Assembly: GCA_963573315.1 (NCBI GenBank) | Contig: OY752140.1 | Coordinates: 620,001-684,000, forward strand | DNA: 64,000 nucleotides | Direction of reading: 5' to 3' | From: Entomortierella parvispora | Taxonomy: Eukaryota > Mortierellomycota > Mortierellomycetes > Mortierellales > Mortierellaceae | Shown here: positions 22,265-33,760 of the stretch, piece after piece | Layout of the letters: the number at the start of each line of letters is the position of its first letter | Numbering within the stretch: the first letter of the stretch is position 1 | Notes under the pieces: model-generated | What the model was told of the DNA's origin: nothing | Databases searched by the model: none | Seen by the model: the letters and a program-made list of their open reading frames with translations, nothing else | Position numbers and translations under genes: made by a program

Positions 22265-23010
22265 TTAGTAGAAGTAACCCAAAACCTTTCCTCCGGTGTG
22301 GCGGCGACGGGCCTCCTCGTGGTCCATGATACCGGCGGAGGTGGTGAGGATGATGTAACCGAACTGGCGGGAAGGCAAGAGACGGGCAATCCACTTCTCG
22401 ATCTCGTTCAACTTGATGTTGAAACGGGGGGAGATGACACCGGTCTTGTTGATGCGTCCGATGAGCTGGACAACGATCTTTCCGGAGCGGTGGTCATCGA
22501 TCTCCTCGAACTCGCCGATGTAACCTGTATCAAGAGGATCCATGATTAGTAACCATTGATAACTTTGCAGATCATCCTAGCTCCCAAAACAAATTGAGAG
22601 AGAATTGGTTGAGGAATGTATCCACCCTTTAAAGGCTAGAGGCCACTGTGAGAGTGCCAGAAGCTTGTAAGAAGTGTAGTTGTTCTTCCGGAGCCTTAAA
22701 AGATAAATATTGAGTCGTATGAAAAAAGTAGCGTGTCGAAATAAATCAATCGCCTTCAAATTTCAGCAATATGCATCCAGTTATAACCCCGGTGTTTGTG
22801 TGTTTTGTTGTGTTGCATTGGAATGGTCGTCGTGTCGGACAATGAGGCAGCAGATATTTGTTTGCAAGAAAACCTACCGTGCTTCTGCATCAAGGACAAG
22901 AACTTGACAATGACCTTGGAGGAAGGACGGATCAAGACCTGGCGCTTGCCACGCTTCTCAGCGTTGTTGATGTTGTTGAGGCAGTCGTTCAAGACGGAGA
23001 TGCGGACCAT
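22265..23010 (-). CDS. RPS22: 40S ribosomal protein uS8 (S15a/S22)
   Basis: Two exons (23010-22878 and 22524-22265) encode 130 residues, the exact usual length. Sequence [23 protein letters not shown], then [16 protein letters not shown] and a C-terminal [19 protein letters not shown] is classic uS8, which binds helix 21 region rRNA in the small subunit. The 353-bp intron interrupts the codon for the Gly in KHGYIGEF. It converges with the ORMDL gene, with 160 bp between stops. Confidence 0.97.
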
Positions 23011-23828
23011 TTTGATAAATGCTGCTATATAGGGTGCACAAAACAAATTGAAAAAAGATGAGTATTCCATGAAAATACCAATAGCTCGTATGAGTGTCGT
23101 CTTCGTCGCGCAGACTCGAATTGCTTCCTTGGATCAAGGTTGCAATAGGAGAAGGGAGAAGAGATTCATAAAGGAATCGGTCGTGTCCAGGTCAGTCTGC
23201 AACGTATCAGCTCAAGCATCCTTTCATAGACTATCCCGACCTGAACGATCAACTCCAACCTCCAGGGAGGATAAAGTAAAAAGATCAGCGGTTCATCTCA
23301 AGATTGCGAGAAGTGAGAGCAGTCTGACACTGTTGGACAAAAGAAATGGTTGAAGGGAGAAAGGCGTCCATTGTCGATTGGATGGCTGATTGCGGATCAA
23401 AATCCTGAATTGATTGATCAAAGTTTTTTTTCCCGAGATCTCATGGACTTCGTCTGTCGATGGCGAACAAAATAAAACCTCAGATCCTGTGTTGGGTGTT
23501 GGAATTGGGGAGCGTTGATGTGAAATATTGGTGCATGCAATGCTGGCGGATGGATGGTCCTTGTTGATAGATGGATGGATGGATGGTCCTTTGTTCGACG
23601 GATCACGGTCGTTGGCGCTGCAACACACCTTTGAAAAGTTAGAGAAGGATCAGACAGGGACGCAGCAGCGAACGAAAGATATCCGCTCGATTTCGCTCAA
23701 ATCTGTCACGTGCAGGAACAGACTGTGATCGCATTTTTTAGCATCAGTCAGAGTTGGCCTGGCATCCCTTCAGCAAGACTCACATTCCTCCCTCAACAGC
23801 CCTTTGGTCCTCTTTCCTTAAAAAGGTC
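23011..23828. other. divergent promoter region of uS8 and NIT2 genes
   Basis: 818 bp between two divergent starts. Contains a GATG/GATGGATG microsatellite near 23546-23586 and a TCACGTG element at 23706-23712. No gene seen. Confidence 0.6.
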
Positions 23829-25201
23829 ATGCTTCGCGCTACATCTGTCCTCTTCTCTAAAGCACCTTCCATGTCCTCCTCCCTCGCATTCAAGCCCTGC
23901 AAGCTGGCATTGGTCCAGCTTGCCGTGACTGCAGACAAGAACGCGAACCTCGCCAATGCTCGCGCTCATGTTCTCCAGGCCGCCAATAACGGCGCCAACA
24001 TTATCGTTCTTCCTGTAAGATATGGGGCCGTTTTCTGTTCTCTATGGCCGTGTTTGTCATGATACACCTTTTCCTTACCACTCTCACCATTCTCACGATC
24101 TTGGCTCTATAGGAATGCTTCAATTCACCATACGGCACATCATTCTTTCGTGAGTACTCAGAGAGTATCAAAGACGGTCCATCTGTCAAGGCCCTCTCTG
24201 ATATGGCGAAGGTACGCCTATTCTCTTCTCTCGCATTGCACTGCATTCAGCACCTTGCTTTCGAGGAGAGACCCAGTAATAACCTTTGATCGGCTTTTGG
24301 CCGTATACGAAACACATAGGAGGCAAAGGCCTACTTAATCGGAGGTTCCATCCCAGAGCGCGACCCTACCAACGACAAAATTTACAACACCTGCACTGTC
24401 TTCAACCCCGCAGGAGAACAAATCGCCGCCCATAGAAAGGTTCATCTCTTTGACATTGATGTTCCTGGCAAGATTCGCTTCCAGGAGAGCGAGATTCTGA
24501 CCGCCGGGGAGTCGTTGACTCATGTTGATACAGGTAGGAAATCTTTCGTACTTGATCTCTGTTCATCTCTTCTTTTTTTTTCTCACGGCCAATTGATCTT
24601 TAATGACGAATTTTCCCCCTGTTAGAATACGGAAAGATTGGTGTTGGTATTTGTTATGACATTCGATTCCCTGAACCAGCAATGATCGCTGCTCGTAAAG
24701 GTAGGAACCCATACTCTCTGTATACTTTCGACTTGGTATATGGTGTGATATCCTGACGTTTCTACTTTTCTCACTTTCTCATATAGGCTGCTTCGCTATG
24801 ATCTATCCTGGCGCTTTTAACATGGTCACAGGACCATTGCACTGGGAGTTGCTGCAACGAGCAAGAGCCGTCGACAATCAGGTCTATGTGGCTGCCTGCT
24901 CTCCTGCGCGCGATCTGACAGCGGGATACCATGCCTGGGGTCACTCGACTGTTGTTGCTCCAACCGGTCAAGTCGTCGCTACGATGGAGGAAAGCCAAGG
25001 CATTGTCTATGCTGACCTTGGTATGAATGGCCCCCGTGTGCTACACTTCAACTGTTTTTAAAACCAAGTTTGTTAACGAAACTACCATTCATCCTGTTAT
25101 GTATAGATCCTCAAGCTTTGAACGACTTCCGTCAGAGCGTTCCTTTGTACAGCCAGCGCCGATTCGACCTGTACGCGGACGTTGCCAACACCAAGCCATA
25201 A
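23829..25201 (+). CDS. NIT2: omega-amidase NIT2 (carbon-nitrogen hydrolase)
   Basis: Six exons (23829-24014, 24113-24211, 24320-24533, 24626-24700, 24787-25020, 25107-25201) give 300 residues. The nitrilase-superfamily triad is visible: E63 in [11 protein letters not shown]135 in [11 protein letters not shown] and C176 in [13 protein letters not shown]2 hydrolyses alpha-ketoglutaramate and alpha-ketosuccinamate to 2-oxoacids and ammonia. Residues 1-14 ([14 protein letters not shown]) look like a mitochondrial presequence, and a second in-frame ATG at 23871 would give the cytosolic form. The stop overlaps a TAATAAA motif, so the poly(A) signal may begin in the stop codon itself. Confidence 0.93.
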
Positions 25202-25560
25202 TAAACGTAGATATATACACCTACCTGTTGATCAGTTGGCACCTTTACGTTACTTGCCTTCATCCTGAAAGATGTCCGCATTGGAACTCGTCTTCAGGCT
25301 GTCATCTTGGTATTTTTAAAGGCTGCTTAAAAAGTGCATTTATTATTGTATGTTTTTGCGTTGAAAAAAAATGAGAGATTTGTACAGTGGGGATTCCTTT
25401 TTGGTTGGAGCATTGAGGCGATAGCCGCCTAAAGACTTGAATGAGAGAAACGAGTAGAGAGTAATGGTAAAAGAGACGTAAAGGCAGTCTCCCATACAAT
25501 CGAGACAGGGAGGTGCCGCTTCTCTCTCTTATCGGCTCCCTCCGTCCTATTGAGACTTTC
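25202..25560. other. convergent intergenic region
   Basis: 3' sequences of NIT2 (+) and glucosamine-6-phosphate deaminase (-). No gene seen. Confidence 0.6.
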
Positions 25561-27252
25561 TTACTGGTGGTAAGTAGACTCGGCACCGCCGCGCCACGAG
25601 CGGACACCTCCCTGCAATCCAACGTTGTCGGATCCGATGAGCTGCTCGTGAACCTTCTCAATAGACTTGAAGTAGTTGACAGTCTTGACGTGAAGCTCCA
25701 AGGTGGCATCCTCGTCACAGACAACCATACCACGGGGGTGAAGCTGGATGGCAGAGACAGTCCACATGTGGTTGACACCCTCCTCAATACACTTGGCCAA
25801 AGCCAAGGCCTTGTGGGCGCCAGTGATGATGATGCAGACCTCGCGGGCATCCATGACTGTTCTGTTTTTTTTTTTGTTGAGTGGGAAAAAAGGAAATGTT
25901 TAGGTTAGATAACAGCGCTTGTGCGACAAAAGAAGGATGAGGAGAAGGAGGCGGGGGGACACAACAGAAAAGAGCCAGCTGTCAGCCCTCTTTTGCTTGG
26001 TGTGTCGTTGGGTTGTCGTTTTTCTGTCCGTTTGCTCTTGGGATTGGCACACAGTCGACTATTCTCCAGCAGGTTTTCGTCCGTCTGTTCAAAAACTCCG
26101 GTGCTGCTCTGACGAGTCTAAAATCCTGCAGAGAAACATCATCGACGACAGGGGCGATCTTTGATCTTTTCTTTTTGTGACTTACGCAACACCGACGGTC
26201 AAGGCCAGGTTGGGGACCTTGGTGATATCGTTATCAAAGAAACGGGCGTTGGCTACAATGGTATCGTAGGCAAGGGTCTTGACACGAGTACGGGAGTTGA
26301 GGGAGGAGCCGGGCTCGTTGAAGGCAATGTGACCATCGGGACCGATACCGCCCAGGAAGAGCTCAATACCGCCAACGGCGGCGATCTTCTCCTCGTAACG
26401 CTGGCACTCGAGGTCCAAGTCGGTTGCGTTTCCGTCAAGAATATGAACGTTCTCGGGGAGGATATCGACATGCTTGAAGAGGTTGCTCCACATGAACGAG
26501 TGGTAAGACTCGGGGTGGTCTCTACATGAAGGGTGGGAACAAATTCCGATTAGAAAATGGTTGGCTCAAATCACACAAGCGATTCATAAGATCCCCTGTC
26601 CTCCTGGCTTCATCAACCCTCCTTTCGATAGTCAAAGATGGGTATCCCGAGGATTTTAAGAAAGCCACTCTCCCCCCAGCAACACAACTGCAGATCCAGA
26701 GAGGACTCATTCACCCACAAAGACTCATAGCATTTGAGACCTCGCGAGAATCAAAGCGTGTGAGTTCCCGCTTTTTGATTTTTCTTTTGTTCTATTTGCT
26801 TCTTTCCCAGACATCATGACCCAACAGAGACAATGAAAAAACCCCCCTTCCTCTCTTTCTAGGCTCTATTTATCTCTGGCTTGAGCAAAGCTGTGGCTTA
26901 CCTGGGCAATCCGACGTATTCATCCATGTTGAAGGTAATGATGTGCTGGAAGGAGAGCTCACCGGCCTGGTGGAACTTGACCAAGTTTCTGTAGACACCA
27001 ACGGGGGAGGAACCGGTAGGGAGTCCGAGAACGAAAGGCTTGGAGGCAGTAGGGGCGAACTCCTTGATGCGCTCCTTAACGTACTTTGCTGTGAGAAAGA
27101 AGTGGAGAGTTAGAGAGTTAGGGGAATGATTGTCGATAAGAATGCAGGGATGATTGTCGCGAAGGTCGAGCGTGTGCCGTTTGCTTGATGGTAAGAAACT
27201 CACCAACGTGGTAGGAAACCGCCTCAAAGTCCTTGCGAATGACTAATCTCAT
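25561..27252 (-). CDS. NAG1: glucosamine-6-phosphate deaminase
   Basis: Four exons (27252-27204, 27088-26902, 26521-26186, 25861-25561) give 290 residues, typical of eukaryotic enzymes. Motifs: [11 protein letters not shown] phosphate loop, [10 protein letters not shown] with catalytic D72, [17 protein letters not shown] with the catalytic Asp-His-Glu set, and [18 protein letters not shown]. The enzyme converts glucosamine 6-phosphate to fructose 6-phosphate and ammonia, the last step in using N-acetylglucosamine released from chitin, so it fits functionally with the chitinase about 17 kb away, though they are not clustered. The third intron acceptor is preceded by an A-free T-rich tract on the coding strand. 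Confidence 0.95.
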
Positions 27253-28888
27253 GGTGATATGTGGATGTGGGGGAAAGTGGGGATGGGTGATGGGGGTCGA
27301 AGAGAAGAAGAAAGAGAAAAGGGAAAAGAGAGGGAAGAGAAGATAAAATGAGAAGGCGAGAGCATCGGAGACGGGGGGACTGTGTCTGTTTTTGTGATAA
27401 ACAGATTCAAAAAATCTTTTTTATTGAGTCCGCCTGATTGAATCGGCTGTCGACGATGAGGGAGATTGTGGGGTTGACGAAGACGAAGATCGAGGGTTCA
27501 CTTTCCCTCTTCTTGTTCCTTCTGGCCTTCCTTTGTCCCTGACTCTTGCCGGCTCTTTATCCTTTGGCGGGACACCACAACACCAATTGACTCCGCTTTG
27601 GAGCGTACAATCACTCCCGTCTCCTTGCGCTTTACATCGGCACTCACCTTGGACGCAACTTAAACATGGGTCTCAACCAGGCACGGATACACCCAGTTAC
27701 TCTAACCGCCACGTTCATCTACAAGTCATCTTTCTAATGGCAGGATTGGGGCAGCAATCAGGCGGGTGCAATTGATCAAAGGATGCGACCGCGATCCGCT
27801 GCTGAAGCTAAGAACGCAAGAATCATTACTCCAGGAAGGCGGATTTTTGTTCAGAGGATGGTTGCCACTACGAGACAGTTTGAGATTGGCGGCACCAGTC
27901 AAGAAGTGTGTGAGTGTGGGATGAGACGAGTGCGAGGGAAGGGTGAATCTGTTAGCCAGGAACAGCTCCTTTTTAGCACCCAGCAAACAGAGACCCAAGA
28001 AGTGAAGGTCCTCACTCTTTATTGTGCTTGTTCCTTATCAGCCAAGATCGCAGCCCCTCATTGGCCGATGTATCAAACCTTCTCTATTATCTCGAACTCT
28101 TTCTGCAGCCCTTGCTCTCCATTTGTACCTCGCCGCGCACTTGTAAGGCCCACGCTCTGGAGCCCTCTCTTCTTTTTCCTCTGGGCCCAACCGAAGACTG
28201 CTCACCTCACCTCCTGGTCCATTCGCCAATTGTAGCCTGATCTTTTCTTTTTGCTGCTGGGTCCGAGCCAGCGTGTGTGTAAGCAGCCGCCCCACAGGTC
28301 AATGACGATGATCCACCGTGGAAACCAGTCAACCCACCGCACGTCCGTTCTTTCCGACACTCTCACTATTACAGTGACAGTACAGTACGTTCCTATCGAG
28401 CCTACGACCCGGGGGTCTCGCCGTAGTGTCGCTGGCTCGCTGTTGGCTTCACCCTGTTTCTTTGTTTGTTCCTCTTTTCGGAGGGCGGAATGACATTTCC
28501 CCAATTGTTTTGATGACTACATTGGCCAATGCTCTCTCTGCGAGAAAGAAAATAAAAACGCATCCTTATCTCCCCACGATTGCATGAAGCGAAGGCTTGA
28601 TCTATGCACTTCAGTCAACAAGAACGACGAAGAAATTCCAGGGTCGCACAGGCGGCACTTCATCCTCTTTTCAGACAGTGGAGATGGTGACTGAGGGATG
28701 CGCACTGCAGCCACGGATCAGCTGCTGATTTTTGTCTGGCGAGAAAAGGCGCGTGTTGTCGCCACCAAAGTGTGAATTCTATGGAACAAAGAGCATCACC
28801 TAGCTTTACTTTCATTACTGCATTCCTCTTCCGAAATCTCATTCATCGCCACAATTCATTCATGCGACCGACATTCACAAGTCAAACC
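27253..28888. other. divergent intergenic region
   Basis: 1.6 kb between the deaminase start (-) and the next gene start (+). Open frames of up to 150 codons exist on both strands but show no family-like sequence, no repeats and no clear splice-supported extension. I see no gene. Confidence 0.5.
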
Positions 28889-31050
28889 ATGGCAACCAAC
28901 CCCAATTTCCGTATGAGCTCAGTGCCTCGCTCGTACAATCTCATCTCATATCTGTGTCGGCGACCTTAACGCGTCCATCTTGTATTGTATGTTTTTTTAG
29001 AAGAGTTCCTACAGGACGGAGACTATCTCAAAGAAGACTGGCAGCGCGTCTATGATCTCAGGTTCTGTACTATCTTGGTACCGTTACCACCGCATCTTGC
29101 AAACAGAGCAGCAATAACTGCTGTGGAGGAAGATTCTGGGATGAGCGACGAACGTGATGGGCACGGCAGCAATGAGGCACACGATCAAGGCCAGGACCAA
29201 CCTCCGCCAGAAACGATGATAGAGAAGGCGACAGCAAACCCCCAGATCTCCCCCCCAGCCTCAGAGTTAAACAGCCCACCTACATCACCTTTGCAGGCCG
29301 AAAGCCGTCCTTCTCAGACCATCCCAAGAAAGCCCATCACCACGAGACGGTGTCTACGATCAAGGAACAAAGGAATTCAACCATCCTCAAGGTAAACTGA
29401 ATATGAGCTGGATGCTCTCAGTCTTTGATTACCCATATTTATCGCTGCTTCCCTTGTGTTTACTTCTCCTCAGTCAATTGCCACCACAGCTGACCTCATG
29501 TTCGTCCCCCGAAATCGATCAATCTTGGGAAACGAGCGAGAATCAACTCCATCAATCACATGAACTCGCCAAAAATGATGAATATATGACCACGAGAGAA
29601 GCCACGGTTGAGTTGTCACAGCCGGCGTCCTCAACAGACACTGCGGAACAAGATTTTGAGGACGAAGTGGACCAGTGTCATGATGTACAGTCTGCTGGCA
29701 AGTCTCCACATCTGATGTTCGGGTCAAAGTCCACCCCAGCCAAGCGAAAACACTGGGAACTAGACATGTCTCGAGGCCTTCTTCATCCCTGTCAACCTGA
29801 TAGCCCACCTAAGCGTGTTGCTCTATCGTCTCCAACTTCACCCGGGGGAATCATAACCGTCGGTCGGACCCCCTCCAGTCTTTTGAAACCTCGGTTCTAT
29901 GAGCCTTCTGTGAAATGGCCGTCTTCGTACATGTCTCAAAGCTCTTTTGGCGGCGCTACAAGTTCCTCCAGTGATGACAATCTGTTCAAGTCCACCGTTC
30001 CCCTCTCCTTGCACGAGAGTTGGAGCGATTGTCACGCGTGGACCAGCGCCGACTGGAGGGGCCTAAAGAAGGTCTATCTGGAGATGAATGGCGATGCTCA
30101 ATCCGATGCAGGCCTAGGTCTAATTGCGGATCGGTTCCTTGTGGAAGATGCAGCAAGAAATGGAGGCCAATACAAATGGGAAAGGTAAGCAAACGTGGAC
30201 AGGTAGATAGCAGAGAGAGCCACCTCGATGTGTTAACCCATGAATCGTACTGCAAAACAGGCCAAGGATCTTGACGCGCTGTGTTGCTTTGCAGATGGTC
30301 GGAAAGGAAAGACAGAGGCAAGCACCTGGACATCCTGTCCAGCTGCCTCTAACTCCCTATACTCCACTCCTTTCACCTCTGCAGGTAACATTATCCAATA
30401 TCCCATGCGGTTCAAAAGAAGTAAAGAAATATACACTCACATCTGTAAATATTGAACATTAGGCACATCCCACAAGGCAACAGGTTCGCACCTCTCTTTC
30501 TCCCGCTGGGATTCACCGCTCTGGAAGAATCACAACCCAGCCTTACTCAGCTTATCTTTTGCAGGCTGACCAGACCGCAAAATCTGTCAATACTCAGGCA
30601 CATTCGGGCATCACTATGGCGATCATTGGCGTCAATGAGAGCGATGGAGGTACCACGTCTACAAGAGCACGGCAACTGGTCACCCAATCGCGCACTGGTA
30701 GAAATAATCGCGTCAAAAAACAATATCCTAATCAAGGCTACCAGCTCAAGTCAATTTTCAAAGCTCGATTCGCGGAAAGCATGGATAATGTTCGACAACT
30801 GCTAGGATTTTGGAAGGAGGTTGAGCAAGGAAATTCGGAGACAAGGGAGGAGGTATTGGTTCCAATTGTTCCCCTTCATCGTGTTCAATCAGCTGTTGAG
30901 GCATTTGAATCTGGCAGCATGGTCTTGTCGACCTCCTCGGAATGTGAAGGACCAACGGAAGAGTCCGTATCCACTCCTGCGACCAGTACTTCATCTTGGA
31001 GTGTTGACAGTGCCCCCGCAGGAAGCTCCGAGTCCTCTGCAGAGCCATAG
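28889..31050 (+). CDS. unrecognised phospho-site-rich protein
   Basis: Five exons (28889-28910, 29001-29391, 29474-30184, 30261-30384, 30565-31050) give 577 residues. I do not recognise the family. Visible: an acidic/Ser/Pro-rich N-terminal half with clusters such as SPTSP and PKRKHWELD, a more ordered central segment (WTSADWRGLKKVYLEMNG to YKWERPRILTRCVALQ, about 355-415) crossing intron 3, and a basic helical stretch (YQLKSIFKARFAESMDNVRQLLGFW). SP/TP sites next to basic residues suggest CDK-type phosphorylation, which is inference. An in-frame ATG at 28862 is an alternative start. A 45-nt stretch in exon 2 could be an optional in-frame intron. The stop is only 65 nt before the next gene's ATG. 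Confidence 0.6.
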
Positions 31051-31087
31051 CTCATTGGGAATTTTTGTTGCCACCAATTTTGCATGC

Positions 31088-31093
31088 AAATAA
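31088..31093 (+). terminator. polyadenylation signal between tandem genes
   Basis: AATAAA 37 nt after the stop of the upstream gene and 22 nt before the next ATG; the 3' end of one transcript must overlap the start of the next gene. Confidence 0.45.
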
Positions 31094-31115
31094 AGCAGTC
31101 CCTCTGCACAAAAAC

Positions 31116-33167
31116 ATGGGAATCAATCCAGACTTTCCCTTTCATTCCTCCAGGATGGAACATGTCAATGCCGTTTGCGAAAAGGAGGGCTACCCCATTG
31201 TGGTCCAAAACAGCCCCACGTTAGGCAACCATGCGGTAGCATCTAGAAACATTCCTCAGGGCGAAGGGCTTTTGCGGGTATATTTTTCCTCTTCCTTTAA
31301 TTTCATTGTGCAAATTGGGATGAAGGACAAGACAGAACTGACCCTTTTTGATGGCTCGCCCTGTAAATTTCACACTATCCATACAGGTCATACCCTACGC
31401 TGCCGAGGCCTTTGACAATTTCAAGAAGCGCTTGTGTCAAGTTTGCCTTCTCTATCACAACCGAGGTTCCTTCTCATTTCGTTGCCAGGATTGCGATCAA
31501 GTCTATTTCTGTTCCTCGACCTGCAAAGACCTTGCTATGGATCCTCAAATGGGTTGTCATTTGAAGATTTGTCGCGCCTTCCGGAAACTAGCCACATGGA
31601 ACTCGGACCGACACACTAAGAGTATCATCAAATTGCTACTTCAGGTCTTGATGAACCATTGGAGGGAACGACAGGGATTTTTGACCGCATACCAGAATCG
31701 ACAGTTGTTGTTGAGAAGAGCAGAAATGAACAAGAGCACGGATATGGAGGATGAGGAGGATGAGGAGGATGAGGAAAGAACAGCTGATAAAGTCGCCACG
31801 GATCTCTCGAATGTGAAGTTGGGCTCAGATGTTGAGGAGACAAAAACACAAGGCGCTGTCGGACAGAATACCCAAGACAATGTTAAGGATAACCAGTCAT
31901 CCCCCACCCGTCTATTCGCTCATTCAAAGTCATCTTCAGAGCAACAACAGGAAAAGCAAGATCAGGACCGGATTCAGGAGCCAGTCGAAAACGATTTCTA
32001 TGACTTCTTATTGTTGCAATCACACTTCGAGGACTGGGACGAGGAGGACAACAAGGATTGGAACAAACAATCCCAAATCGTACTCTCATTACTGGATCTT
32101 GCAGGCTTGACCGAGGTTGCGTTAGGGCGGGATGAACCATTGAGATCATTGACGAGTTTGGATATCAAAAGAATGATCAGCGCGCTGGAAAGTAATGCCT
32201 TTGGAATGTTTGATCGGTCGAAAACAAAACCCGTTTGCTTTGGTCGAGGTACTTGTAAACACATCATCTGATGCCATTGTTGATTCGCACGAGCAGTTGA
32301 GGTTGACAACGTGACTTTTTCTCTGGTTTAGCGATTTTCCCTATGGCAAGTTACTTCAACCATAGCTGCGACTGCAACGCGACTGCAGTCCAGGCTGACG
32401 GGTCCATGGAGGTGGTTACAGGTCAAGATGTTCTCGGTTTAATTGACACTGAAGCAGCAGAAAAGACATTGGAGGAGGGGGCAGGGTTGACTTTGACCTC
32501 ACTGTCAAACCCGGTGACGCCTTCGACTTCGACTTCCTCTCTCTCATCCTCTTTTTCGCCCGATACCCCACCTGTGGAGTCTGCGGAGGCGAGCACAGGA
32601 GACACCGCTGAAGGTCAAAAAGCAGATGATTACAAAGACAAAGAGAATGCTAGCGCATCTGAACTTCCTGTAGATCCATATGAGTCAAGGGTGGGCGAGT
32701 TCCGGATGATGACCTTTTTTGCCATCAGGGACATTGCCGAAGGTATGAACAGATCTCCTCCACCAACATCAACTGTCCAATTTTGCTACGGGAATGAGAC
32801 CGTTTTCTTATTTATTGACGTTTTCTCTGATGCCCCTCCTCCATTGCCTTCCGATCCCGCATCCCTTCCTTTCAATTGCTTCTCCTCTTTAGGTCAAGAT
32901 ATTACAATTTCATACATCGACACGGAAGCGCCTTTGCATGCCCGTCGTCTAGCTCTCTTGAGCGACTATCACTTTCACTGCTGTTGCGAACGGTGTTTGA
33001 GAGAAGAAAAGCTGGGACCTTCTGGATCGGGAGTGGGTGCTTCACCCATTGATACTGCCTCTAGCACTCCGTCTTCCCATTCGTCAAAAAAGAAAGCGGG
33101 GAAAGGACCTTCAAAAAAGGAGGTCAAAAAGGAAAAGAGGCATCAAGCTCGAATCGCGAAAAAATAG
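31116..33167 (+). CDS. SMYD-type MYND-finger SET-domain protein
   Basis: Four exons (31116-31277, 31387-32248, 32332-32742, 32893-33167) give 569 residues. A short N-terminal SET segment (LGNHAVASRNIPQGEGLLR) is split by a MYND zinc finger from C71 to C116 (CQVCLLYHNRGS, FRCQDCDQVYFCSSTCKD). The SET core follows at FPMASYFNHSCDCNA and DITISYID, and cysteines of a post-SET region at HCCCERC. This order (SET-N, MYND, SET-C, post-SET) is that of SMYD lysine methyltransferases. Long acidic and Ser-rich inserts interrupt the domain at about 215-260 and 375-440. The C-terminal tail is Lys-rich. The substrate is unknown. A Fanzor element begins 24 nt after its stop codon. Confidence 0.88.
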
Positions 33168-33182
33168 AATAGAATCAGGGAT

Positions 33183-33188
33183 AATAAA
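33183..33188 (+). terminator. polyadenylation signal of the SMYD-type gene
   Basis: AATAAA 15 nt after the stop. The inserted element starts 4 nt downstream, so transcript cleavage would take place inside the element; a second AATAAA occurs within the element near 33222. Confidence 0.5.
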
Positions 33189-33191
33189 GTA

Positions 33192-33215
33192 CAGTCGAAC
33201 TTGTACAAATGAATA
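33192..33215 (+). repeat. left terminal inverted repeat
   Basis: 24 bp starting CAGTCGAACTT and ending GTACAAATGAATA when aligned to the right end; flanked on the left by TA. Pairs with 39098-39122. Confidence 0.85.
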
Positions 33216-33760
33216 TTTTCAAATAATAAAGGTTAATAGACATTTTTTGCGCCATCCCGCTATTGTTTCGACGGAGAGGAAAAGTAAAAGACCACAGGGG
33301 TCCATAAGACGAACATTTCAATCGATGAACCTGCTTTCATATCTTTCCTTCCTCCCACACTCTTGCTCTCCTCTGCACCTTTCTCTACCTTGCACTCGCA
33401 TCCACCTGTTCACCAACCCTCGAATCACGACATCTATCAGCTCCTTCTTCAACAGTACCCCATCCACTGTCGTCACCAAAGTCGGTCTATCCGCCACGAG
33501 GCCCTGTTCTAAAGACTGCAAACAGCAAAGACTGTTAGTAAGTGAGGCGAGTGAACAAAAGTGCCAACTTTGTCTTTCTTCCTAACAAGACTTCTTCACC
33601 CACAGGCAACCAGCTGCGCTACAGTCGCCCCAAAGGCAAAAGCTATATCTTGTACGAAGGAAAAGTTCCGAGGTAAGCTAAATGACCTCTCGGGGTGCTG
33701 TGTGTAGCATCCAGACAGGGATCTAACTTTGATAGTACTCGGCTTGTAGACATCTCAATC
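33216..33760 (+). promoter_or_regulatory. 5' region of the element, with spliced leader exons
   Basis: Between left repeat and the FEN-like ATG. Pyrimidine-rich, with two well-formed potential introns: donor at 33538 with acceptor at 33604-33605, and donor at 33673 with acceptor at 33734-33735. The exons so defined encode a 98-residue upstream frame starting at 33325 that stops at 33748, just before the ATG at 33761; it resembles no family I know. Most likely this is promoter plus spliced untranslated leader. Confidence 0.4.

Noticed and set aside
27783-28235. 150-codon plus-strand frame in the deaminase upstream region
   Set aside because: No similarity or gene signals; likely a chance open frame.
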